Below are positions 1 to 11,500 of a DNA stretch of 64,000 bases, piece after piece; the stretch's first letter is position 1; each line of letters opens with the position of its first letter. The stretch is from Strix aluco (lineage: Eukaryota > Chordata > Aves > Strigiformes > Strigidae). The position numbers were made by a program, and so were the translations under genes. The notes beneath the pieces were generated by a model that was not told where the DNA came from, did no database searches, and saw only the letters and a program-made list of their open reading frames with translations. The DNA lies in assembly GCF_031877795.1 (NCBI RefSeq), contig NC_133970.1:47498828-47562827 (forward strand), read 5' to 3'.

Positions 1-1159
1 TATGAAAGCTTTGCTTGTGTTTTGCTTCATTTCTTTCTCAAGGACTGCTGACTTCTCAACTGTTTCCTTAGGTCTCTTTGTCTGTTTAGGTAAGATTAAA
101 ACGCTCGTTAGGCTCCCTACGTAAATCACTGATAGCAGACTCAAGGCCTTCAGTGGACACTTGGGCAACTCCTAGAATGAGGTAAGGGGGTTCAAACAAA
201 GAGACACAGAGACCCTATTATAAAGAAACTGATTTTGCTGATTTAGGAGGGAGACACCTGGACTTTATTTCACAGCACACGCTCTGGAAAGAGGGTCAAC
301 TAGCAAACACTGTGGAGAAGACTACTTACTTCTTCTCTCAACCACTGAAGACCCTCACCCTATTTTCACTACGCATGCCCAGATTATGTAAATGAATTAT
401 TGGAACTCATTATCATAAGACACCCCTTTCTAGGAAATCTAATGAATATGTATGATTTGTGTGTATGTAAACTGATGTCCCTTACTAGTTCTGGGGAGCC
501 CTTATGGTGGAGAGTCTCCAGGGTGACCCCAGCACTGCTAATAAAGAATACCTGCTTAACAGTTCTATTGGATTCTGACTGTTGAGTGAATTTCTTTGTT
601 TCAGTAGGATCTGAATTGAAAAAGTACCCTTAGAGAGGAGGGATAACCAAATGGAAAAATGAGGGACTACAAAACAGGAAAACAATTACCTGACCTTGTG
701 AAGCTATTTTTATATGGCTGGCTACTTCTACACTTCAATATGATCATTTTTTGCTGGTTTTGTTCCTGAGAATTTGGAAAGCGTGGGTAACAGAACTTGT
801 CTTGGCTATGGCTGTCTGAAGCTTCAGGACACCATGTAATGTGTATCTGCTTATTTAAACTTTTGCCTGAAAAAGGACAAAAGCAAGCATATGCAAATAT
901 AATGTTTCTTGTAGTGAAACTTCTTTTCCTTTATGAGTTATTTTTTTATACATACACTGATTTTATTAGGCAAGTTTAACAAACATCAAGAAATATATCA
1001 ACATTTCAGCCTACAGATAGACCCACTGACTAAATCAAGAAAGCAATGAAAAGATTTTTTTCTCTTTTTCTGTTTTTAATTACTTCATGTATTAAGAAGT
1101 GTATTAAATTTTAATAACTTGCTTTAAATTGTACTAAGTTGTAGTAAGTTGTATTAAGT
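1..1159. other. upstream intergenic DNA
   Basis: AT-rich and without supportable genes. An LTR 3' part is recognisable around 370-603. A short imperfect ~12-bp tandem repeat (AAGTTGTA-type units) lies at 1121-1164. Confidence 0.6.
370..603 (+). mobile_element. ERV LTR remnant, sense
   Basis: Reads like the promoter-to-U5 half of an avian LTR: a degenerate TATA (TATGTAAACTG) near 463-473, then an R-like stretch with CTCCAGGGTGACCCCAGC, AATAAAGAATACC at about 540-552, then a U5-like end '..ttctttgtttca' at 603. The 5' boundary and a target-site duplication were not found. Confidence 0.5.
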
Positions 1160-1673
1160 TGTAGCAGCCAAAATAATTCACACATCACAATGTTCTTCTT
1201 TCTTTCTGCAGGGCAGGGGCTATTTATTTTCTTTAATATCTCTCTTTTTCTCTCTTCTTACATTTTTTTGCTCTCATCCAAGCTCTTGCTTCATACTAAG
1301 CAAATCAGCAGCTAGACAGCCATCAACACTCCTATCCCACAAACAGTTCCATACCACACAGGCGGTCTCAGTGCTGCCATTTTCTTCACCACACTAGCAC
1401 AGCCTGGTATCTCTCTTCAAAAGCCTGTTTCTCCTCCAAACCTTGCTGCTGCTCCGGGGCTACACAGATCTTCCCTGAGCAAAGCTCTTCACCAAGCTCC
1501 CCAAAACTGACCTCTCTCACCAACCAATGTCGATTTGGCTCTTAAGTACTGAATCTACCACAGCTGTGCAGGGCTGACAGGCCAATGCCAACTTGCCTCT
1601 TAATCCAGTAACACATGATTTAACTCTTAACATATTGAATCTCTCACAGCTGCACAGAGCTGACACTCCCACA
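1160..1673 (-). mobile_element. diverged alpharetrovirus-like LTR, antisense
   Basis: Contains a decayed version of the family at 20566-20969 and 53893-54293: 'aagctcttgcttcatact', 'caaatcagcagctagacag' and an antisense poly-A signal region (ctatttattttc). It ends in CTCCCACA as that family does. A segment of about 40 bp is duplicated internally (1531-1580 and 1622-1665). No clear target-site duplication, so older than the other two copies. Confidence 0.6.
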
Positions 1674-1919
1674 GAAGTAGAGTGCTGAAAACATCTGGTG
1701 CATAATGCCAACAGTCACGCTGTATCCACTTGAATTGCCATCTCATCCCAAGGCAAGTGCAGTTTAAAAAAGGAAAAGCATGAAAACTTCATAAAAACAA
1801 ATAAAAAAGTAACTTCACTTGACAGACCAAAATCTTTAGATGTGGTGATAGAATGGTTATGTAGGAAGTCAGTTCCCAGCAGCATAAGCTCTTAATGAAA
1901 AGAAGGCATTTTGCTACGT
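1674..1919. other. flank between LTR remnant and CpG island
   Basis: AT-rich DNA with no recognisable feature before the sharp rise in CpG content. Confidence 0.6.
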
Positions 1920-2496
1920 TTTCTGGCAGAGCGTACGCCTGTGACCGAAGCTAGCACACCGGTGCGGAGCGGGGGCAAAGGGGAAGACTCTTTGTCCCTG
2001 CCGGCCCGCTACCCTCCTCTTCCCTCGGATTTGGCCTCTTGCGGCAGAGGTAGCGGAGGCGCCTGCTGAGAAGTACTACCACGCCGAAGCCCCGCAGCGA
2101 ACCCTGGCGGTGGACGTCGCCCTTAGGACCGCGTGGCTCTGAGAGGACTGGTCCTTCTGTCTGAGTTACGCACAGAGGCGCTGGAAGCGTGACCCAAGTG
2201 TTGAGCTCAAGCAGGCAGAGCCCTCCACCGCTGCTTCAGGGAGCCCGAGGAGCGGCAGCCCTCACCCACTCTCTGGTACTTGAGGCCGACACCCGGTCTC
2301 GCTCCCCCCGCACTGAGCGGCCCCGGAGCCACAAGGCACCACTTCGACACGGGAGAGGGGCCACGGCCAAGCAGAACCTTTCAGGCGCAGTAACAGCCGC
2401 TCAGCCTCGCCTCAGCCGCCCCCGCGTTCCTCCCGCTAGCGGCGCGGCTACAGGGTGAGGGAGGGGACGCCGGCTGCGGCGGTGGCTCCGCGGGCT

Positions 2497-2506
2497 TCTC
2501 GCGAGA
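2497..2506. promoter_or_regulatory. TCTCGCGAGA core-promoter element
   Basis: Perfect 10-bp palindrome TCTCGCGAGA, 42 bp upstream of the ATG. This motif is a known conserved element of TATA-less CpG-island promoters, often near the start site. Presence is seen directly; the role here is inferred from position. Confidence 0.7.
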
Positions 2507-2547
2507 GCGGGCGAGGTTTTCGGTGTTGTGACTGTGGGACCGTAAAT

Positions 2548-2596
2548 ATGGCGGTGAGTCTCCGCGCCCGCTCGTTGAGGCACCTCCGTATCCGAG
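2548..2596 (+). CDS. RICTOR: RICTOR coding exon 1
   Basis: Residues 1-16 plus one base of codon 17. ATG has A at -3 and G at +4, a good Kozak context. The peptide ([17 protein letters not shown] across the junction) matches mammalian RICTOR only in pattern (basic, RSL..LR.RG), so this is the least conserved stretch. The donor is g|gtaagg at 2597. A second donor-like site, GCG|GTGAGT, lies just after codon 2 but would break the frame into exon 2. Confidence 0.88.
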
Positions 2597-5500
2597 GTAA
2601 GGGGCCCTGGCAGGCCGTTATGGTAGGCTGTCTTCCTCATCTGCCTCCGGCGGTTTTCATCCTACACTAATACTCAGCTATTCTCTTTGCTCCCTCCTCT
2701 TCCCCCTTGTTTTCTGGCTCCTTCCTTCCCGCTAGCCTAACATGTTTCTCTTCCCCTATCCCCGCAGGTCGGAACGACAGCGGCGAGGAGAACGTTCCCC
2801 TCGATCTTAGTCGAGGTATGGGCTGGTGGGGTGGGGGTTGGTGCCTGCCTCTTGCTGCGGGCCCGCCGAGGGGGGGAGGGAGCCGGTGGTGAGTGGCCTA
2901 CTGCCCTGGGTCGGTGTCCCGGCACGGGGCGGGGGGGGGGGTAAGATGGAATGGGGGTCGCCGGGTGCTGGTGCCCGGCCCGGCGTCCTGTAGTGAGTGG
3001 ACCTGCCCGTAGGTGGAAGCGTTACACTAGTCCCCACTGCCTGCTGGGCAGCATAGGCGCCCCTCGGACACCGCGGGGCCGTGCCTGGACTACAGGGCTG
3101 GCCTCCCCCGGCCGTGGGCGAGGGGAGCCTCTGCGTGTGGGCAGAGGCTCCTCGGCCGCTTCTAGGATTGTTTTCCAAGGGAGTTGTCTGCAGACGGGGC
3201 TCTTCACAGGGGGCTGCTCGTGCCGTGCCTGTTGGCCTTGCCGCCGGGGCTCCCTCCGGCTGTGGCTCTGTTCGGCGGGTCTGGACCGTGTGCCTCTGGG
3301 GAGCACCTCGGCGTTGATGGTTGGTCCTGCCTCAGTCCCTTGTCTTGTATCCGTACCTGTCCTAGGCAGGCTGGTCGCGGTGCTTGCCGTGAGCCCCTTG
3401 CTGTGAGACCGGAAGGCACTCATCTCCCGTTTACTTGTTAAGTTGCTCCAGAATGCCCTCCACTGTTCTCAGATGTGTGTGTGTGTGGGGAGGGGGAATA
3501 AGAGGAAGGAAACAACTGTAACATTTGCTACACACTAACTAGTTGTCTCTCGAACAAATAGTAACTCGTTTCCTACCCAATTCTGTAGGTCATCTTGCCT
3601 TGCTGAGGGTTAAGGTAAGGTTTAGACTCTCCCCAAGAGCTGAGTAAAATGCAGAAAACAAACTGGCCCACTAGCAGTGATTGTCTTCCCTGGGGCAGAA
3701 GGTCTTGATGCAGGGGAGGGAATAACTGTTCTGCTTCAGGAGATCCAGGACTGTTGCTATCCTGAATAGATCTATTTTATGAGGAAGTAGGTAGGGTAAT
3801 GACAGAATCAATGGGATGTAAGTGGACTGTGAAATGTAAAGAAAGTACAAATATTAGCAGCATCAATAAGTTTTCAGCTTAGTACAAAGCTGTATCAGCG
3901 ATTCCACCTCTAATTCTTTTTTCCCCCCAGTATGATCTGGTTTTAGAACTCTTTTTTAATTAAGCAGTTTTACTGAAAGTTATCTCTGCATATACATATC
4001 ATATTTACAAATGTATTTTAGTTCCTGGAAAAACTGTGAGGTTTTTTCAGTTTAAAGCAACAGGCTATGTTTCCTCCCACCCCGTCTCCAAATGGACGTA
4101 ATTGCTTTAGTGAGACACTGCCTTTAGAATTAAAACAAGCAGAACTTTTGTCAACAAAATGTGGGACAAAGGCCTTAACAGTTCAAACATGACACAATTA
4201 TTACTGTCAGCAGTGTTATCTGTTTATGAAATTTACAGAATGAATGGATTTAGTAACTTTTTTATGTTGTGTAGCATACTGAATTGTTTTGATGTAAAGG
4301 AACAATACACAAAATTTAAATGCTGGAGTGGTTCCTATTTAGTGATGGCTTGCCAAACATGAGTTAGCATACAAGTCAGACCTTTTCTAGTTCATAGCTG
4401 TGGACTATATGCTAACTCTGTTATTTCCATGTGAGAAGCCAGTGCTGTTAAGTATTTCACAACTAGTAATACATGCAGGGAGGGTGCAAGCCTTGTTTGT
4501 GCTGCTTTGGGTCCTACTTCTTCTTGGCTTTTTGTGCAGTAAGACTCAGGGAATGATTTGCTGTATGTAGAGCTGATCTAACGTTCTCTGTGTGCTTTTT
4601 GTTTGTTCTTTTCTCTGTTGTTGTAGTTTGAGGGATGCCCACGTTTTCCCAGAACACACCATGTTGTTCTCTTACGTATTTTTACCATGGCTGGTATAGT
4701 AGGTTTTACTATTTGGAGCTTTTTTGTGCTCTGTGTTTTTAAAAATGGTATATAATAATGTTTATGAAAGGCATTTTATATGATGGTGCATTCTGTGTGT
4801 GAACTCTCAATGTACAAGATTAGCCTGGTAAAAGATGATGATGTAAAGTCTGTGGTTTGCTGTTTCTGTTCTTTGGTTTTGGTTTTTTTTTTTTAAACTT
4901 CTGGGCCACTCATCCCTGGCTGTACCCCATCTCTTATTCTGATAAATCTTCTTTTGGGACAGTGACCTTCTTAACTTTTTCCTAGAAAATCAGTTTGCTT
5001 GAAAGGACAATCAACTCTGGAAAAATTATCCCCAGTACAAATATAGTTGGGCATAATGTTGGTATATCAAGAAAAAAACCTGTGCAGATACAGGTTAGAC
5101 TGGTTGTTTTTGTCTACTTAAGGTCATATAGCATGTCTTCTGTTGATTAAAAAATTGCAATTAATAATTGGGTTTCAGAGTACTCAGGTTTTGGCCTTAG
5201 GTTATATCACCTGCTCAGGATAGAACAGAAAAGGAAAAGGAGGACAGTCTCACCACCAGTGCAACTCCCCTTGCAGTCATCTGGAAGGAATTGGCAATGG
5301 GATAAGGTAGACTGGTTTAATTAGACTACTGAAATCAAGCTCATAACTTCTTCAGGCCAGAAAGAACAATTGGCATTATTGACTGGGTTACTGCATTCAG
5401 TAGGAATTCTTGTATTGAGTCTGGTCATGGTTGTATATGTAACCATGCTACAAGTATTATATGCTTTTAGCATAATTCATCTTCATCTCTGTTTTACAGG

Positions 5501-8500
5501 GATTCCAAGCTGAATTACAGAAGGTTATATGCCTCTCAAAGCTCTAGGCACTGTAAAAGGCTTGTGTAATCCACGCTTTGCTGTTCTTTGCTCATCTCTG
5601 TAACTGAATCTACTTACAAACTGATTTTGAAAATTTGTTACTGTTTCAGTATTGCCTTATCCTGTTGGGTGACCAACACCCCTTCTTTTGTTGAGGTTTC
5701 AGCTGTTGCCTTTGGGCTGTGAAAGCTTAAATAGTTTGAAACTTGCCTGTTTGAGAGCAGTGTCTTACAGTGCCTTATATGTAGTCAGGCTCCCTTTAAA
5801 TGCCCTTCCTTCAAGGGGTCTCTGTTTTCTTGGATTCCTGTAGCTCTGAGTCTGCAATGGCTATTAGGAACTTTTCAGAGCTTGTTCATTTACTGAAGTG
5901 TTGGAGAGATGGGTGCCAACTGCTGATGGTCAAGTGCTGTTCACGTCTGTGTCTTCATTTCATTTGAGATTTGGTGACCATGCCGTTTCCAGCTTCCTTC
6001 ATCAGTATGAAAGAAGCAGAGAGAGATGCTACGCACGTGTCTGATACTGAGAGCTTGAGTAGAGGGGGAGGGGAAAAAACCCTTTTGGAGTGCTTGCAGC
6101 AAGGCAGTAGGGAACCAGTGCAGAGATGGTAACTGGTGTTTCAAAGGCAGTTCTTCCACACTAATGGTAAGGCCTTTAAGTTTTTCTTTGCGTACTCTTG
6201 CAATACATGGTCTGGCTTGAAAATACGGAGAAGTGGGGCTCCACTGCACCTTAGAAACACTATTTTAAAATTACCCAAATAAATGTGTGGGCACCTTTAA
6301 CTCTTGCCTTGTGGTATGCCATCATTGTGATGGGTAACTATAACAAGGATGCTCATGTTAGGGCAAATCACACAGAGTAATAGCTTTTTTTTTTACTTCC
6401 CTGTTTGTGAATCTGTAACAGAAGCTGTAATAGAAGCAAGGCAGTATTTAGCAATGAGGGTTTTTTTTTTTTGGTTGTTCTGAGATATAGAGAGGCAACT
6501 TGAAAAACAGCTGGAAGGAGATCTTACTTGCCTTGCTGTCTGAGAAATTCTCTACTGCATTATTGGATATTGTTTCGGGTTTTTTTTTTTTTTAAATATA
6601 GTTGGAGACCAAAGGGGAAGTGAGTGATTGGTGGTGGCCTGTGAACTTTTTCAGCGACCTTTTAGTAGATTTTAAAAATTAGGGAGTTAGAGGTGCTCAG
6701 TATATGCGCTCCAAAATTAAGGCATACACTTAGTTTTCTTATCTGAACTTGTGCTTCAGTTGACTGTTGTTTTGGAATTGTATAGTACTCTGGTCTGGTT
6801 AGATTAATAACACTTGTGTACTTTTGGCTTTGCTTCTGAAGGTATTACTGCTTTTACAATCTTAAGACTTTTCAGAACTACTAAAATGGTGTGTGCTTAC
6901 AATATTTTCACTTTCATTTCTTGAAAACAGGAACAACAGAAACACACCCCTCATCATAATTACAGTAAATAAGGAAGCTATGTCAATGATAGTGTTTCCA
7001 GAAAGAAATACATCAGATATTTGCCCAACCTCATGATCTTCATGCATATTTTACCAATTACTTGGCAATCTCAGTTTTTTTTCCCTAATAACATAGAAGA
7101 GATACTCAGTATTGGGTAGAGTTACAGGGTTTTTTTGGTGTTGTTTTTTTTTTCTTAAAAGTGGGAAGAAGTGAAATAGTTATAGTGAAAAAACTGGTTA
7201 TAACCATACAAACCTAAACACTGCAGAAAAGAAGGATGTTCAAGAGAGTTACAGGATGGGTTGAGAACTTATGTTGAAATGATGGCTGACTAGTTTTGGA
7301 GAATGTGCTGAAAAATCAGATATGCTTTTTATCTTTCATATTAATTGAGACTTCTGCCTGAGACTTTTTAAAAATAACAATAAATGACACGAATCATCTA
7401 CCTTAAAACCAACTAGCTTCTTACAACTAAGACATAACCATGTGACTTAAGACTTTGATAACTACACAATAGATTACATAAAATAAGAGGTTTGCTTTTC
7501 ACTAGGAGTGGTGGAATCTGTCAGAATGTTCATTGCCAGTGATGTATAAGAGGTTTCCTGGGCTAGTCTTGTGGTGTTTTCTCTCCATATAGTGAGCTTA
7601 GTTTCAGTAGAGGTTTAACTTGAGTATGTAACAATTTGCACTTTTAAAATTAAAACATAAAAGCCTATTTCCAGTCACTTTGGAAACTTATTGTTGCTGC
7701 TTGTTCTTCAGGAATTTGAAGTAGAACATTCTGGAGAGCTCTAAGGCTAGGATCTTTCTTGTGGCATAATGGGGATACGTTACAGGTCTAAAAGTGATGT
7801 GAGCTAGGGAAATACCCACTCAACCCATGGAAGGCCAAAGTGTAGAAATCAGCCAAATTATATTATCAGAGAAACCAAATTATAAGGAAGTTATTTTCCT
7901 CTCGTTATGTTCCCTTGAAAGTAGGGGTTATGATGCAAACTATTTGTAGTGTCACTGTACCAATTTACTTGTCTTCAGTGTTTCTCTTCTTTCTTTTTTT
8001 ATGTGTTGTGCTATTTGAAAACCTCTAAAATGAATTAAGCCCTGGAAAAGTAAACTATGCAGAGGAGTCCTAAGTTTAGGATGGATCCAGTAAGGTTTTC
8101 ATTATCTAATTTCTATGATCATACCAAAGATTTTTTTTTTGTTGCAGGGTGGGAGGGTCCAAACAGATGCATACACATGTTCCAATTTAAGTACAAAGTT
8201 ATTGCATGTTTGGTTTCACTATGCATAGTGTTCTGCAATGCAAGGTAGCTCTGTCTTTACTTGTGGCTGTGTATCTGACAGTTGACTTTGCTTATTGCTG
8301 TGACTAAGGTTCGTGGAAGAGGATATTTCATGCAAGCTGTTGATGATTGAGATTGCCTGTCTTGACTTCCCAAAATCCCACTGACCCTTTGTCTGAAAAA
8401 AATTCATAATTATGTGGTATGGCAGTAGCATGTCTGTACGTGTGCTAAAATCCCATTATAAGCAGTGTAGTCAATACAATTGATTCACCTTACCTTTGAG

Positions 8501-11500
8501 TAGATGACTTGCAGCTAGTCAGGTTAACTGTTTTAGACTTCATTGGCTGATAGATAAGATCTCTGTTAACTACAGTGGGAGCCGAGACATCTAGCACAGG
8601 TTTACACACCTGAATTCAGGTGCCTACCTGTAGGTGTCTTAATCTTTAAATACTGTCTTGTATTCCTGATGGTAGTGCAAGTACAGGTTCTTGTCTTTCC
8701 AAATACCTTCTGGATATGTCCTGATGAGATTGTTAGATAAGTCTGCTTTTTAAAATTTGTTGCTTTAAGTTTTTAAGCTACAGAAGTTGATAACAAACTC
8801 AGCTTGGTTTGTAGAGAGGTGGTGAGAAGGTCCTTTCTTTATGTCTCTGATACTTTTTATTTCCTTTGTGTAATGAAAAATATACAAATATCCTTTCAGA
8901 ATGAACAAGGAAATAAAAGACTATATATACTCCACAAATTCAGCTGTAGCTGTTCATACTGAAGTAGGAAGCAAGTTTATTCTAGTGGAAGTCCAGTGTT
9001 TGGCCTATTCTTCAGGCTTTTTCTAAAGACTTTATTTTATGTAATGCATTTTTTTCTTTTTTTGGTAATGTAATGCTTTTTAACAGTTCACGTTTCCAGC
9101 ATAGCCTTGGTATTTCATTTATTTCAAACTACAGTGCCGTTGATAGTGTTGTAGTGCCTATCACAGAATACAGTGTCTAATCCAAGATTGCACAAAAATC
9201 CTGCAGTCAAGCATCTCTCTTTTGAAAACTGTCCTACTGCAATATTGCTGTGTACAGAGCTTACTGCAGTTTCTGTTATGGTAGCTCTGTGTGCAGATCT
9301 CTGTGCCCAGCCCCACTCTGCTGCTTGTTCCACTGCCTCAACTCCTAGCCTTATTCCCAGAGGCAGGGAAATACTGTCTCTTCTCACCATGTTTGGTAGT
9401 CCTTTTCCATTTCCCAACAAAATGCAGGTCATCAACTGGTGTCTGAATCCTGTTTATTTTGTTTTGTTGGGATAGTGGACCCTTAAGAAGAAAGGAGAAG
9501 TTCTTAGTCCCCTTGCTTACCTTGTAGTTCACTTCCTGTGTCACTGGAAAGTCCCAGTCCTCTAGTAAGTTTAGGGTTATTGTGGACAGATATTAATATG
9601 GAGAGCAGAAAAGAGTCCTGTCTTCTCAAAATCTCACTGACCCTTTGTCTGAAGGGAAAAAAGTCACGGTGTGGCAGTAACATGCTATCTCTTTACTTCT
9701 GTCTTTAAGTTTACTTCTTGTCTTTAAATTACAAGGGGATTAAGGATAAAGTCGTTCAGTTATGAGATGTTAGGATTGGAGTTTCAGACACTAAATGGAT
9801 TTCTTTGTCAACTGTAAATCTAAGATATTGATTAAAATCTGCTTTAAAATAGGAGTCTTTCTCTTCCATAGGCTTTAGCATTTATCCTAGAGAATTTGGG
9901 TATGCCTGGTTTTGGTTCTAGGCATACATCAAATTGCTTCTTGAGGGGAAAATGATCTGCGTCCTTAATTAAGACCAGGAGAATACCTGTTATATTTAGG
10001 AAACTGTATGTTGAATGCATGTTTAGATTTTTGATTTCTTTTTTTAAACTGTATCTGCTAATAACCTGTTTTCTTTTGCAGAACCCTGTGATAATATGAG
10101 GGAGATTCTCCAAAATGTGGCCAAGTTACAAGGCGTTTCAAATATGAGAAAGCTAGGTCACTTGAATAATTTTACTAAGGTAAGAGCTCAAATGGTGTCA
10201 GAACAAGTAATCATATGGGCAAAATATTTTCTATGTACTCTATCAGGTGTTGGCTGGGAGATTCATGAAACAGCTTAGTATCATGGAACAGTAATTGGAA
10301 TCTGTACTGTGGGAGAGGAAAGGAGCAAATAAGGACAAGCAAATATGTGAATGCAGGGTTATGCTGAAGTTTGCATACATGTCCTGTCTGAACTTTGTAG
10401 TATTTTAGTGCTTAGAAGCCTGAATTATCTCTCAATTCATGGATTAAGTTGCACAGATAGAGCTAAAGATTGGTTCCTGCTCCACAGAATTGAATCAAAA
10501 ATGTGAAATGCCGGGTTCTGGATGTAAACTGACAAAGTATGGTGAAGGAGAGGACTGTATCAATGAGCATGATATGCAGTGGTTTGGGCACTAATAGAAT
10601 AGCAACTGTCAGCTTTCATTTCAGGTTTCATAGTGAAAAAGATTTAAAAGGGTGATTTCTAGAAATGGTCTGTATTGCTGATTTTTTTTTTTAGGTGCTT
10701 TTTCCAAATCATAGGAATGCGAAAGGTACTTGCCTGAAAGTACAACAGATATGTTGGAAACTGATGTTGTGAGCTGACAGGAGGCAAGAATTAAAAACTT
10801 ATTGCAGAATGAGAGATGATAGTCTGAAGAAAGAAACCATGAAAGGCCTTCAGAAGGAGTGCAAGTACCATTTTTTTTTTGGTAGAGGAAGAACATGTGG
10901 AGAGCAGCAGAGAGAACTGATGGGATGTGAGCAGGTAGTTATGAAAGGGGTGTTTGTTGTAGCATACTGAATGGTTATGGTTTGACCAGTGTTCCATTTG
11001 TTGAGGAAAGGGAAAAGTGCATTGCAGTCAATGAGCTAGGAGACATTGGAGCTTCAGTGTGTTACCTAAATGGACGGACTTATACATAGAAGGAGCTGGT
11101 AAGTTGTACACCTTTCTGATAGAGTGCCACAGATAGGGTGACGTGCCTGAAGATGAAACCCAAGTTTCTGTGACAGAGGATGAATCCTGCAATCAGCAGT
11201 AGCCAAGAAACAAGTTAGTAGTGGAGAAAGTAAGGTTGTTGTAGATGAGCTGATGATAAATCATGGAGTAAGATAACTGGGAGGCCACTTGACTGTTTTG
11301 AGACAATCTCAAATGAAAGAATAAATGCTCAAGGGCAGGTTTGGGGGACCAATCGGTATGAGAAGGACAAACATGCATCATAATCTGTGGTGGTTTGACC
11401 TTGGCTAAATGCCAGGTACCCACCAAGTCGCTCTATCACTTCCCCCCCCTTCCCCTTTTTTTTCTCAACAGGGCAAAGAGGAGAAAGAAAATAAGATAGG

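Larger units (their letters stand above)
1920..3440. promoter_or_regulatory. CpG-island promoter of RICTOR
   Basis: Base composition switches abruptly from AT-rich flank to GC- and CpG-rich DNA around 1920 and back around 3440, with exons 1 and 2 inside. This is typical of a housekeeping vertebrate promoter. I see no TATA box at a sensible distance from the start codon. The only standout element is a perfect TCTCGCGAGA at 2497-2506. A G-run at 2930-2941 follows exon 2. The start site cannot be placed exactly; it should lie between about 2000 and 2540. Open frames inside the island, on both strands, are composition effects. Confidence 0.85.
2816..10081 (+). other. RICTOR intron 2 (7.3 kb)
   Basis: GT-AG intron. 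The first 600 bp are CpG-island DNA; the rest is AT-rich and apparently unique, with short T-runs. I recognise no gene or full mobile element in it. A diverged direct repeat of about 75 bp occurs at 8354-8432 and 9617-9690. Confidence 0.8.

Noticed and set aside
2189..3441. Several overlapping open frames of 60-150 aa around exons 1-2
   Set aside because: CpG-island composition removes stops in all frames; only the short RICTOR exon segments match a protein.
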